Shown here: one piece after another, positions 51,369 to 62,051 of the stretch
Position numbering within the stretch: position 1 is the first letter of the stretch
How the letters are laid out: each line of letters begins with the position of its first letter
From: Lotus japonicus
Lineage: Eukaryota; Streptophyta; Magnoliopsida; Fabales; Fabaceae
Direction of reading: 5' to 3'
Assembly (NCBI RefSeq): GCF_012489685.1
Contig: NC_080045.1
Location: 1,307,001 to 1,371,000, forward strand
DNA: 64,000 bases
The notes under the pieces: generated by a model
Told to the model about the DNA's origin: nothing
The model's input: only the letters and a program-made list of their open reading frames with translations
Databases searched by the model: none
Position numbers and translations under genes: made by a program

Positions 51369-52063
51369 TGTAATACCCCGATTTCGGTGGCGTCACTTTA
51401 GTAACCAAAATAAACTTAATGCGGAAAAACGTAAATATTTTTTTTTGATAATAACTAAGACTGAAATAAATAAAACCCAAATAGAAAAGGCAACAGAACT
51501 AATACACAATACATATAACATCCCCCGCTGTAAGTAGCGACCTCGTCACGAGTAACCTCCAGTGACGGAAAGTAGAAAAGTGTAACGCCCGTAGGCAAAA
51601 TGTACAATCCCCAAAATGATAGGTCAAGTGTCAGCAACACAAGCCCTCCAAAAATAAGAATAAGTCAGAGCTAGGACACTAACACCCAACCCTAGTAGAC
51701 TCTAAACACCCATCCCCCATACTTCCATCATCGACTCTCATCTGGTCATGCTCGAAGTCCGGGTCCACGTCGAAGGCTCAGTAGTAGTCATTTCGCTCTG
51801 GGTCTTCCCCGAACGATGAAGAATCACAAAAGAATCCACCGACGACATCTGACAAAAAGGGCATACATAGCCCCCCAAACACAGGTAGCACGTGCAAGGG
51901 TCAACTTACGGAATATAGTATAGAGAATACAAGACAACAGGTAAAGTATAAGGGGTATATATATATGTTGTATATATACATATAAGTTCTGCATTGTCTA
52001 CCCTAAGGTTTAAACATAGCATGTTATCAAATCTCTAGTACAATTCAATCATCAAAGCACGTG

Positions 52064-52243
52064 ACGATATTTATCAATATCTACTCATCAAAACACTTAA
52101 CGATATTTATCAACATCTATTCATCAAAACACTTAACGATATTTATCAACATCTATTCATCAAAACACATAACGATATTTATCAACATCTACTCATCAAA
52201 ACACATAACGATATTTATCAACATCTACTCATCCAAATCCCCA
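52064..52243. repeat. 36-bp minisatellite, five units, in the reverse solo LTR
   Basis: Units start with ACGATATTTATCAA at 52064, 52100, 52136, 52172 and 52208, all exactly 36 bp apart. Because 36 is a multiple of 3, a forward frame (52061-52279) translates as a 12-residue repeat; this is a consequence of the tandem repeat and not evidence of a protein. Confidence 0.95.
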
Positions 52244-52499
52244 ACGAATATAATTAGAGTGCATGATATGTCAATGTAACGTCAATCTCGACGATTTCAG
52301 AAGAAGTAGGCTGGGCACGATCGAGTCGGTCCTAACACTGGCATTGTGTCGACCATAACCCTCGACTGTCACTTACCACCTTGACATAGCCGGATCAGTC
52401 CTAACCCTGCGGGTCGACTTTTCCCTCCGCCATGCCCGACAATCAACAGGTCGATCCTAACCTCACGGTCGATCATATCCCCCGTCGATGTCCGAATTA

Positions 52500-52649
52500 C
52501 CCGAAGGTATAAACTGTACCCGAAGGTATAAACTGTACCCGAAGGCATAAACTGTACCCGAAGGCATAACTGTACCCGAAGGCATAAACTGTACCCGAAG
52601 GCATAACTGTACCCGAAGGCATAAACTGTACCCGAAGGCATAAACTGTA
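52500..52649. repeat. 19-bp minisatellite, eight units, in the reverse solo LTR
   Basis: CCCGAAGGCATAAACTGTA repeated from 52500, with two units one base shorter (starts at 52500, 52519, 52538, 52557, 52575, 52594, 52612, 52631). The first two units have GGTAT in place of GGCAT. Confidence 0.95.
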
Positions 52650-54346
52650 TCTCATGATGATCTCCAAATCATCCGACTCATCTCTATCCGATGGTCAACA
52701 CTGCTCAACGAGCAAAGAGCATCAACATGCTCGGAAACCACCCGTTTCCCGGCTTATCTCTCAGATAGCCCAACCACACAACTGCTCCCAGAGCACAAGA
52801 GTATCAACATACTCAAAACCTCTCAATATCTCAACACTTGGATCCGACGACACTTCTCGTTTTCCAAAACTAAGATCTTCCTCCTAAGCTTCCTTTCGAG
52901 TTTATTATCATTATTTGAAGATTTAGAGGTTGTTTAATGTCTTATGAGTTTTATTTACAAAATAATATCCTTTTAATCTTATCGCAAATCTTATAAGTTC
53001 CCGGGATCTCCAAATCCCAAATGACTCCAGAGAATGTCTCGATCCATGAAAAACCATAACAAGGCCCGAATCTCATTCGTCCTATCAAACTTTCTCAAAA
53101 CTCTCAAAATAAAATCGGCATGACCTGCCCGCTATTCTCGCTACTCAGAAACTCAACTTTCATTGCAAACGCATAAATAACTCAGCCCAATCAACCAGCA
53201 TGTCACATATCCACATATTATGCAATAACCACGTAGCACTTAGCATATAAAGCATGCACCACACATCCTAAATTACCCACTTAGCACTTAGCATTAAATT
53301 CAATCTCAAAAACATTCAGTAGATGAATCATCTACATTGTCAGCCGAAGCCTCAGAAAACATTTTTCCAATCAAACACAAACAAGTGCATAAACAGTAAA
53401 TCAAGTCGAATGCGTCGAAACCTAAAGCATTAGCTAGTAAGGTAAGTTGCCCTTACCTCTAGTTATTCCAGCGTTCTCCTCAAACGTTCCTTCACAATGA
53501 GCTCCTTGATCTTCAGGAAATTCCTCAAAAGCACCTTTAAAGTAAAACCACAGAATTCTATCAAAATCTATCGGAAACTAAGCTACCAATGCTTACTAAG
53601 GTTACCCGAAGGAATCTATACTCTAAGGTACGATAATCTAGCGCGAAAGACAAGTTTTCGGAAAAGGAAATTTTCCTCCTTCCCCCTAATAGGTTCGGCC
53701 ACTTTTCACAATTAGGAGACTCGATTTTTCTTCGATCAAACTTGGTTCCTATGCTTTCATTAGCCGTAACTAAGGGTATTCTGAACTCGGAAAAATTATC
53801 GGATCAAAAACTGTCGCAGGGGTATTTTGGTCATGATTTTTAACTTAGAATTTTCAAAACTGAAATCCCAAAAACCAAATTTGACAGGGACGTTACTAAC
53901 GACGTTTATGACAACTAATCCTACTAGTACTAAGCTAAGACGATAGTTTTTAGCCTAAAGGTTGAAGCTTTACTCCAAAAACTTCAAAAATGGGTATTTA
54001 AGGCTAAAATTGATTCCGGCGGAATTCCGGCGACATAACGGAAAATCTAACCCGGCAGAAGTGATCTTGGGCACACAAGGAAGAGGTTTAGAATCAGAAA
54101 TGAAATATTCAGGGTAGTTTTGCAAAAACCTCAAAACTATCAGCTCAGAAAAGTCTATAGAAAAGCTATGGAAAAAGCGATCAGAGGTAAGGATTAGCGA
54201 CTATACCTCGAAACCTTGAAGCAGCAACTGATTATTCAACGATCAAGCAAGGATTGAAGAAAAGCTCTTCTTCCTCTTCCTTTTATGGAGCTCGCGGCCT
54301 TGGAGAGAAAAATGGAGGAGTTTTGTGTTTTTTTCTCACTTGCTTG

Positions 54347-54356
54347 CTATATATAG
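54347..54356 (-). promoter_or_regulatory. Candidate TATA box of the reverse solo LTR
   Basis: CTATATATAG (self-complementary). The forward relative has CTATATAG at 58713-58720, at about the same distance from its LTR start, which supports a conserved promoter. Confidence 0.6.
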
Positions 54357-55054
54357 AAGATGGAAATTCGCGGGAAAATGAAAGTTTCGCGAATCTGATT
54401 TTTCCGGCGTCATTCTCCGTGAATTCTAAGATATGTTTTGGCAAAAGAATTCCAAAACTAAAAAGATGTCCCCTTGTATTTTTGGCAACTAATGCATAAT
54501 CGGTATAAAACTATTTTACCCGATAAGTTGCTTTTTGCATCGAATGTCGGAATGGAAAACTTCCTTCTGAAGAAAGATTGAAATCATCAAGAGAAATGGG
54601 TGAACGCGTGTGGAATATTAATTTGAAGCTCTGAATAGAAAAAGTCTTCATTGTCGGGTGATTCTAGGGTTTTGAAATACCAGGGTTTCGGTTTCGGCAA
54701 ACTTCGGATGATTGGAATCGGACGTTCGTAGATCCTAGAGTTCCGCCTCGAAACGATTGTTATATATGGAAAAAGAGAAGTTCTAACATTTCTCTGAAGA
54801 TTTTTGGAATTAACTTCCATCGTGCCAAAAAGTGAAAATTAGCTGGGTTTCTGACCTAGGTTTAAGCGTATAACGATCGTGCTATAACTTTTATCGATCA
54901 TAATGCAATCCTTAAAATTTTCCTGAACTTTCTCCTTCATAAATATATTTCATTTAATGGACTTTTGTTCAGGTTTCCCTTCACATTACATCAACCCTAA
55001 TCGTGAATAAGAAATTTATTCACTTAGCTTAAGCTTAAAAACTTGGGCCTCACA

Positions 55055-58006
55055 AGTTTTTAAGGGACTCTTGGTTTTCCCGGGCTTGACTTGTTTCCCA
55101 AATGGTTTCCCTATCCCAAGGTGCCCCCGTGAGCTCCCAAGTCAAAATTTGAGAATTATTGTCCCGATGATGGATTTCCCAAGGCGAACCTATGCGAATT
55201 TGGGTGGAAAACGAGTTTTCAAGGGAAAATCTCAAGTTGGAAGGGAGTCTTGGTTTGCCATCGCATGCCTCGTTTCCCAAATGGTTTCCTTATGCCAAGG
55301 TGCCCCCGTGAGCTCCCATGTCAAAATTTGAGAATTCTTGCCCCGACGATGGATTTCCCAAGGATAACCTATGCAAATTTGGGTGGAAAAAGAGTTTTCA
55401 AGGGAAAATTTCAAGTTGGAAGGGAAACTTGGTTTTCCATTGAATGCCTCGTTGCCCAAATGGTTTCCCTATGCAAGGGTGCCCCCGTAAGCTCCCAAGT
55501 AAAAATTTGAGAATTCTTGCCCAGATGATGGATTTCTCAAGGCTAACCTATGCGAATTTGGGTGGAAAACGAGTTTTCAAGGGAAAATCTCAAGTTGGAA
55601 GGGAGTCTTGGTTTGCCATCGCATGCCTCGTTTCCCAAATGGTTTCCTTATGCCAAGGTGCCCCTGTGAGCTCCCAAGTCAAAATTTGAGAATTCTTGCC
55701 CCGACGATGGATTTCCCAAGGATAACCTATGCAAATTTGGGTGGAAAAAGAGTATTCAAGGGAAAATATCAAGTTCGAAGGGAAACTTGGTTTTCCATGG
55801 CATGCCTCGTTGCCCAAATGGTTTCCCTATGCAAGGGTTCCCCCGTAAGCTCCCATGTCAAAATTTGAGAATTCTTGCCCAGATGATGGATTTCTCAAGG
55901 CTAACCTATGCAAATTTGGGTGGGAAATGAGTTTTCAAAAGAAAATATCAAGTTGGAAGGGAAACAAGGTTTGCAAGGGCATGTCTCGTTGCCCAAATGG
56001 TTTCCCTATGCCAAGGTGCCCCCGTGAGCTCCTAAGTCAAAATTTGAGAATTATTGTCCCGATGATGGATTTCCCAAGGCTAACTTATGCGAATTTTGGT
56101 GGAAAATGAGTTTTCAAGGGAAAATCTCAAGTTGGAAGGGACTCTTGGTTTTCCATGGCTTGCCTCGTTTCCCAAATGGTTTCCGTATCCTAAAGTGCCC
56201 CCGTGAGCTTCCATGTGTAAATTTTAGAATTCTTGCCCCGATGATGGATTTCCCAAGACTAACCTACGCAAATTTGGGTGGAAAATGAGTTTTTAAGGGA
56301 AAATATCAAGTTGGAAGGAAAATTTAGTTTGCCATGGCATGCCTCGTTGTCAAAATGGTTTCCCTATGCCAAGGTGCTCTCTGAGCTTCCATGTCAAAAT
56401 TTGAGAATTTTTGCCCCGATGATGGATTTCCAAAGGCTAACCTATGCAAATTTAGGTGGAAAATAAGTTTTCATTGGCAAATATCAAGTTGGAAGGAAAA
56501 TTTGGTTTTCCATGGCATGCCTCGTTGTCAAAATGGTTTCCCTATGTCAAGGTGTCTCTCTGAGCTCCCATGTCAAAACTTGAGAATTCTTGCCCCGATG
56601 ATGGATTTCCCAAGGCTAACCTATGCGAATTTGGGTGCAAAATGAGTTTTCATTGGAAAATATCAAGTTGGAAGGGAAACATGGTTTCCCATGGAATGTC
56701 TCGTTGCCCAAATGGTTTCTTTATGCCAAGGTGCCCCCGTGAGCTCCCATGTCAAAATTTGAGAATTCATTCCCCGACGATGGATTTCCGAAGGATAACC
56801 TTTGCAAATTTAGGTGGAAAAAGAGTTTTCAAGGGAAAATATCAAGTTGGAAGGAAAACTAGGTTTTCCATGGCATGCCTCGTTTCCCAAATTGTTTCCC
56901 TATTCCAAGGGTTCCAGCGTGAGCTCCCATGTCAAAACTTGAGAATTCTTGCCTCGATGATTGATTTCCCAAGGCTATAACCAATGCAAATTTGGGTGGA
57001 AAATGAGTTTTTAATGGAAAATATCAAGTTGGAAGGGAAACTTGATTTGCCATGGCATGCCTCGTTTCCCAAATGGCTTCCCCATGCCAGGGTGCCCCCG
57101 TAAGCTTCCATGTCAAAATTTGAGAATTCTTGCCCAGATGATGGATTTCTCAAGGCTAACCTATGCAAATTTGGGTGGAAAAAGAGTTTTTAAAGTAAAA
57201 TATCAAGTTGAAAGGGAAACTAGGTTTGCCATGGCATGCCTCGTTTCCCAAATTTTTTCCCTATTCCAAGGTGCTAGCGTGAGCTCCCATGTCAAAATTT
57301 GAGAATTCTTGCCTCGATGATGGATTTCCCAAGGCTAACCTATGCACATTTGGGTGGAAAATGAGTTTTCAAGAGAAAATATCAAGTAGGAAGGGAAACA
57401 TGGTTTGCCATGGCATGTCTCGTTGCTTAAATGGTTTCCCTATGCCAAGGTGCCCCCGTGAGCTCGCATGTTAAAATTTGAGAATTCTGGCTTTGATGTT
57501 GGATTTCCTAAGGCTAACCTATGCAAATTTGGGTGGAAGATGTGTTTTTAAGGGAAAATGTCTTGTTGGAAGGGAAACTAGGTTTGCCATGGCATGCCTC
57601 GTTTCCCAAATGGTTTCCCTATGCCAGGGTGCCCCCGTGAGCTCCCATGTCAAAATTTGAGAATTCTTGCCCCGATGATAGATTTCTCAAGGCTATAACC
57701 TATGCGAATTTGGGTGGAAAATGAGTTTTCAATGGAAAATATCAAGTTGGAAGGGAAACATGGTTTGTCATGGCATGCCTCGTTGCCCAAATGGTTTCCC
57801 TATGCCAAGGTGCCCCCGTGAGCTCCCATGTTAAAATTTGAGAATTCTGGTCTTGATGATGGATTTCCCAAGGCTAACCTATGCGAATTCGGGTGGAAAA
57901 TGAATTTTCCAGGGAAAATATCAAGTTGGAAGGGAAACTTGGTTTTCCATGGCATGCCTCGTTGCCCAATTGGTTTCCCTGTGCCTTGGTGCCCCCGTGA
58001 GCTCCC
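55055..58006 (+). repeat. 179-bp satellite array, block 5
   Basis: About 16.5 monomers, in phase with block 4 after removal of the LTR. The monomers at 55200-55860 come in a dimeric pattern (ACGAGTTTTC / AAAGAGT.TTC variants 358 bp apart) that also occurs at 43890-44180 and 49925-50215. The block ends inside a monomer at CTCCC (58002-58006), the expected left half of the target duplication of the next element. Confidence 0.97.
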
Positions 58007-58712
58007 TGTAAGACCCAAGTTTTTAAGCTTAGAATAAGTGGAAGAGATTTCCATTTACGATTAGGTTTGACGTATCGTGAAGGGAAAACCTGAACAAGAG
58101 TTTATCGAATGGAATAAATTTGTGAAGGAGAAAGTTCAGGAAAAGTCTAAGGATTGTATTAGAATCGATAAAAGGTATAGCACGACCGATTCGCTAAAAC
58201 CTAGGGCAGAAACCCCAGTAAATAGCTAGTTTACGCTTAAAGTCACGATGGAAACTAATTCCAAAAATCTTCAGAGAAATGTTAGAACTTCTCTTAATCC
58301 ACATATAACAAGCGTTTCGAGGCGAAACTCTACGATCTACGAACGTCCGATTCCAATCATCGGAAGTTTGCCGAAACTAAATCCCTGATAGTTCAGAAAC
58401 CCTAGAATCAACCGACAATGAAGACTTTTTCTATTCGGAGCTTCAAATGAAGATTCTACATGCGTACACCCATTTCTCTTGATGATTTCAATCTTTCTTT
58501 AGAAGAAAGTTTTCTATTCCGACATTCGATGCAAGAAGTAACTTATCGGGTAAAATAGTTTTACACCGACTTTGCATTAGTCGCCTAAAATACAAAGGAA
58601 CCTCTTTTTAGTTTTGGAATTCTTTCGCCAAAACGTATCTTAGAATTCACGGAGAATGAAGCCGGAAAAATCAGAATCGCGAAACTTTCTTTTTCCCGCG
58701 TTTTTCCATCCT

Positions 58713-58720
58713 CTATATAG
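58713..58720 (+). promoter_or_regulatory. Candidate TATA box of the forward gypsy LTR
   Basis: CTATATAG, followed by CAAGCC as in the relative at 54347 on the other strand. A second candidate, CTATATATATT at 59313-59323, lies in the part unique to this copy. Confidence 0.55.
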
Positions 58721-58905
58721 CAAGCCTCGAAAACCTAAAATCATACCGATATTTCTTTGAAGAATTAGAAGATTCAGCGGGGAGAATATCGTGTCTAAAA
58801 TACGTTGGAATCAGTAGGAAGAAATCGGGATCGCTTTTATATTTTTATCTTAACTCTATGAGTTAAATCCTCCGATATCTAAACAAAAGTGTACCGGTTT
58901 ACAAA

Positions 58906-59010
58906 ATATCTATTCATTCTTATCCAATCTTTGATAAATATCTGTTCATACTTATCCAATCTTGATAAATATCTATTCATACTTATCCGATCTTTGATAT
59001 ATATCTACTC
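58906..59010. repeat. Short tandem repeat of about 31-32 bp
   Basis: Three to four units of ATATCTATTCATACTTATCC followed by GATCTTTGATA-like sequence. A flanking segment at about 58850-58910 (TCT..GAGTTAAATCC...GTTTACAAAATATCT) also recurs in diverged form at about 59128-59190. Confidence 0.75.
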
Positions 59011-59362
59011 ATTTCTTGGTTCATGGATCATTTTAATTTGCTCAAAGTGATCATAATTTACATTTTACTATTTCATAAAGTTCCTCATAATTTTTAATAT
59101 AGTTACATATCCATTATATATTTTTCTCCTAATTCTGTAAGCTAAATTCTTCAGTATCTAAATCAATTTATACTAGTTTACAAAATATCTTTCCTAAATA
59201 TCTAAACATCCTTATCCTCCCTCACTCACTCTGTCGACATCTCTCTCTCTCATTACACTTTTTCATTTTCCCTTCCTTTTCTTCTGCAGACCCATTTCTT
59301 ACCCTTCTTCTTCTATATATATTACGTCCTCTTCTCATTTCTTTTCATTCTCTTTCTTTCTT

Positions 59363-60163
59363 TTGTGCAGCAAACACCACCACCAACATATATCAATTTT
59401 ATCTCCATTCTTTTCTTTTTCCAACGTGCACCCACCAGCGCCCATTCCTTCTTCTTCACTTCTTGTTGCTGCACCCTCCCACCATGTTTTCTTCTCCATT
59501 CTTTTCTTTTGCTGCAGTAAGCAGACATCACCACCGACGTCCTTCTCTTCCTCTCGACGAGGCCACGACGGCACTGCCCACGCAGCACCATGCTCCATGC
59601 TTCTTCTTCACGTTGTAGCACCACAAATCACAAAAACCACCATGCGTCGTTCCCCTCACGAGGCCAGCCACCATCAAGCTTCACCTTCATCATTTTCACT
59701 GGCCATGACAAGGCACCACCACCATGAACACGAGAGCAACGACCACCACTCCATCCTTCTTCACGCAAGAAAGCCACCATGGCAGCCACCACGTTCCTTT
59801 TCTTTCTCTCCATGGCCACCACAAGAAGGCCAGCACCACAAGGAGACACCATCACCATTTTCCTCTCCTTTGTTGTACACGCACACCATGTTTCTTCTTT
59901 TTCTATCAACCATGGCAGTACCCCATCATCAACATGTTCTTCTTCTTCTTTCTTTCTCACGAAGCCACCACCGATGGCCACCCACAACACCATCATGGAC
60001 ACACCACATGAACCACCACCATGGGTCTCTCTTTCCAGCCGAGAGCACCACCTCCATGGCCACGAAGCAAGCAAAGAGAAACGACAAAGGAACCATGAAA
60101 GAAAACAGGGGAGAACGACGTGAAAACGCCACCGTCGCCGGCGTCGCAAACTTCGACCTTTGA
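59363..60163 (+). other. 266-codon low-complexity open frame in the LTR-specific middle section, doubtful as a gene
   Basis: The longest forward frame outside pol and gag. The product would be rich in His, Ser, Pro and Thr because the strand is full of CCA, CAC and TTC triplets. Other frames of the same stretch are also open (for example 59779-60123 forward and 59628-60149 reverse), as expected of biased composition. A pyrimidine-rich stretch and CTATATATATT precede it. I see no domain or signal peptide. It may be LTR leader or a captured host fragment, but coding is not supported. A second frame (60221-60736) follows, with similarly uncertain status. Confidence 0.3.
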
Positions 60164-61450
60164 TTCCGGTGTACTCGGACCTCCGTTCACAGCGAGGTTA
60201 GTACCGTTGGAACCCTTGCGGTGTCCACAACAAAACCCATATTCCGGATCGTCGTTCCGTTGCCGTCGACCGCCGCCGCTGCCGCCTTCGGGAGCTTTTT
60301 CCGGTCAACTCCGCCGACGAATGGAAAAACGGAGGATACTGCTACGATCCTTGCCGTGAGGAGAGCAAAACCCTATCTTCAATTTCGTATTTGGGTCATT
60401 TTATTCGACGACCCCGACAACCACCGTCGACCTTCGGCTGAACTTTCTGGGCAAACCGTCGACTCTTTGGGGAAACGGACAGCGCCGTTGAGTTTCTGGC
60501 CGCGAAAGGATGAAGGAACAACCTTCCTTTATGTCTCTGGCGACAGTTCCTCCGTCAACCCCGTGAGCCGCAACTTTCTCTGGCGACTCTTCGCCGACAA
60601 GTTTCAAAAACTTGATTTTCGTACAATGAATGGAAGCACCTTGCATCGACGCTACACAATGGGAGGAATCGAGCCAACATATGCAAATAAAGATGTAATC
60701 GGATCGGAGTTGCACCTTAGTATGGAAATTGGCTAAGGTGAGGGCTACTCACTGAATCTCTAGTTAATGCTTAGGGTCGATGCTTTCGACATTGTTTACT
60801 GTTTATGCACTTGTTTATGTTTGATTGGAAAAATGTTTTCTGAGGCTTCGGCTGACAATGTAGATGATTCATCTACTGAATGTTTTTGAGAGTGAATTTC
60901 ATGCTAAGTGCTAAGTGGGTAATTTAGGATGTGTGATGCATGCCTTATATGCTAAGTGCTACGTGGTTATTGCTTAATATGTTGATATATGATATGTTGG
61001 TTGATTGTGCTGAGTTAATTATGCTTTTGCAATGAAATCTGAGATTCTGAGTGGTGAGAATAGCGGGCAGGTCATGCCGATTTTATTTTGAGAGTTTTGA
61101 GAAAGTTTGATAGGACGAATGAGATTCGGACCTTGTTATGGTGTTTCATGGATCGAGACATTCTCTGGTGTCATTTGGGGATTAGGAGATCCCGAGAACT
61201 TATAAGATTTGCGATAAGACTAAAAGGATCTTATTTTGTAAAGAAAACTCATAAGACATTAAACAACCTCTAAATCTTCAAATAAGGATATTAAACTCGA
61301 AAGGAAGCTTAGGATGCAAATCTTAGTTTTTGGAAAACGAGAAGTGTCGTCGGATCCAAGTGTTGAGGAGATTGGTAAGTTCTGAGTATGTTGATACTCC
61401 TTCGCTCGTTGAGCAGTTTGTTTAGCCATCCAAGGGATGAGCCGAGAAGC

Positions 61451-61600
61451 TTCACTGAGGCGTGAGACCTTGTGAATGCGTGATACTCCACTGAGGCGTG
61501 AGACCTTGTGGAAAGCATGGATCTTCACTGAGGCGTGAGACCTCGTGAACAGCATGAAGCTTCACTGAGGCGTGAGACCTTGTGAATGCGGGATACTCTT
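61451..61600. repeat. 36-37-bp minisatellite, four units, in the forward gypsy LTR
   Basis: CACTGAGGCGTGAGACCT starts at 61453, 61489, 61526 and 61563. It lies in the interval between two segments that flank the region holding the 19-bp minisatellite in the reverse relative. Confidence 0.92.
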
Positions 61601-62051
61601 GTGCTGTTGGAGCAGCTGTGTTGTTGGGCTATCCTGGGGATAAGTCCGGGAAATTGATAGTTTCCGAGTATGTGATACTCTTTGCTCGTTGAGCAGTTTT
61701 GACCATCGGATGGAGATGAGTCGGATGATTTGGAGATCATCATGAGTTATGTGTCGTTGTGAAGAAATGTCTTTTGTCGCAGAATCGACTGTTACCTTAG
61801 GGTAAGTTTTTAGAGACATTAATTTAGCTAGAACACGTGGCGACGTGTCGAGTGAGATTCGGAGACGTTGTTTGACTAATCATCCTGCATTCATGCAACA
61901 TTAATGAGGGATTAACACAGGACGTACTCTGGACCTCATCGGTTTCCAAAATTGTCATAAGACCCGGAATGCCGTGTAAGAGCGTTTGTAGACGACTCTT
62001 GTAGCAGACCGAAATGGCAGACCTACGGGTTTACTGCTGATCTGACTACCT

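Larger units (their letters stand above)
51369..55054 (-). mobile_element. 3,686-bp solo LTR of a Tekay-related gypsy family, reverse orientation
   Basis: Plus-strand ends are TGTAATACCCCG and GGGCCTCACA, flanked by the 5-bp duplication AGTTT (51364-51368 and 55055-55059). No pol, primer site or polypurine tract is present. The minus orientation is inferred from two facts. Its plus-strand start (CCCCGATTTCGG, then GTCAC and AGTAACC) resembles the start of the minus-strand Tekay-like element at 4889. Its reverse complement matches the forward element at 58007. A TATATATAG box (54347-54356) sits about 700 bp from its 5' end. It carries two minisatellites. The short open frames inside have no recognisable domain. 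Confidence 0.9.
58007..62051 (+). mobile_element. LTR of the same gypsy family, forward, cut by a Sirevirus insertion
   Basis: Starts TGTAAGACCCAAG inside a satellite monomer. Positions 58007-58740 match the reverse complement of about 55054-54320, and 60735-61740 match the reverse complement of about 53480-52640. The middle, about 58750-60730, has no counterpart in that LTR, where only about 840 bp fill the gap. At 62051 a Sirevirus begins, so the 3' end of this LTR must lie beyond the window. It may be a solo LTR or the 5' LTR of a longer element. Confidence 0.85.

Noticed and set aside
52061..52279. A possible 12-residue repeat protein
   Set aside because: The repeat arises because the DNA unit is 36 bp. 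It lies inside an LTR and has no other coding signal.
59628..60149. 173-codon reverse frame and other overlapping frames at 59.3-60.7 kb
   Set aside because: Several frames on both strands are open at once because of the CCA/TGG-rich composition. The product is low complexity.
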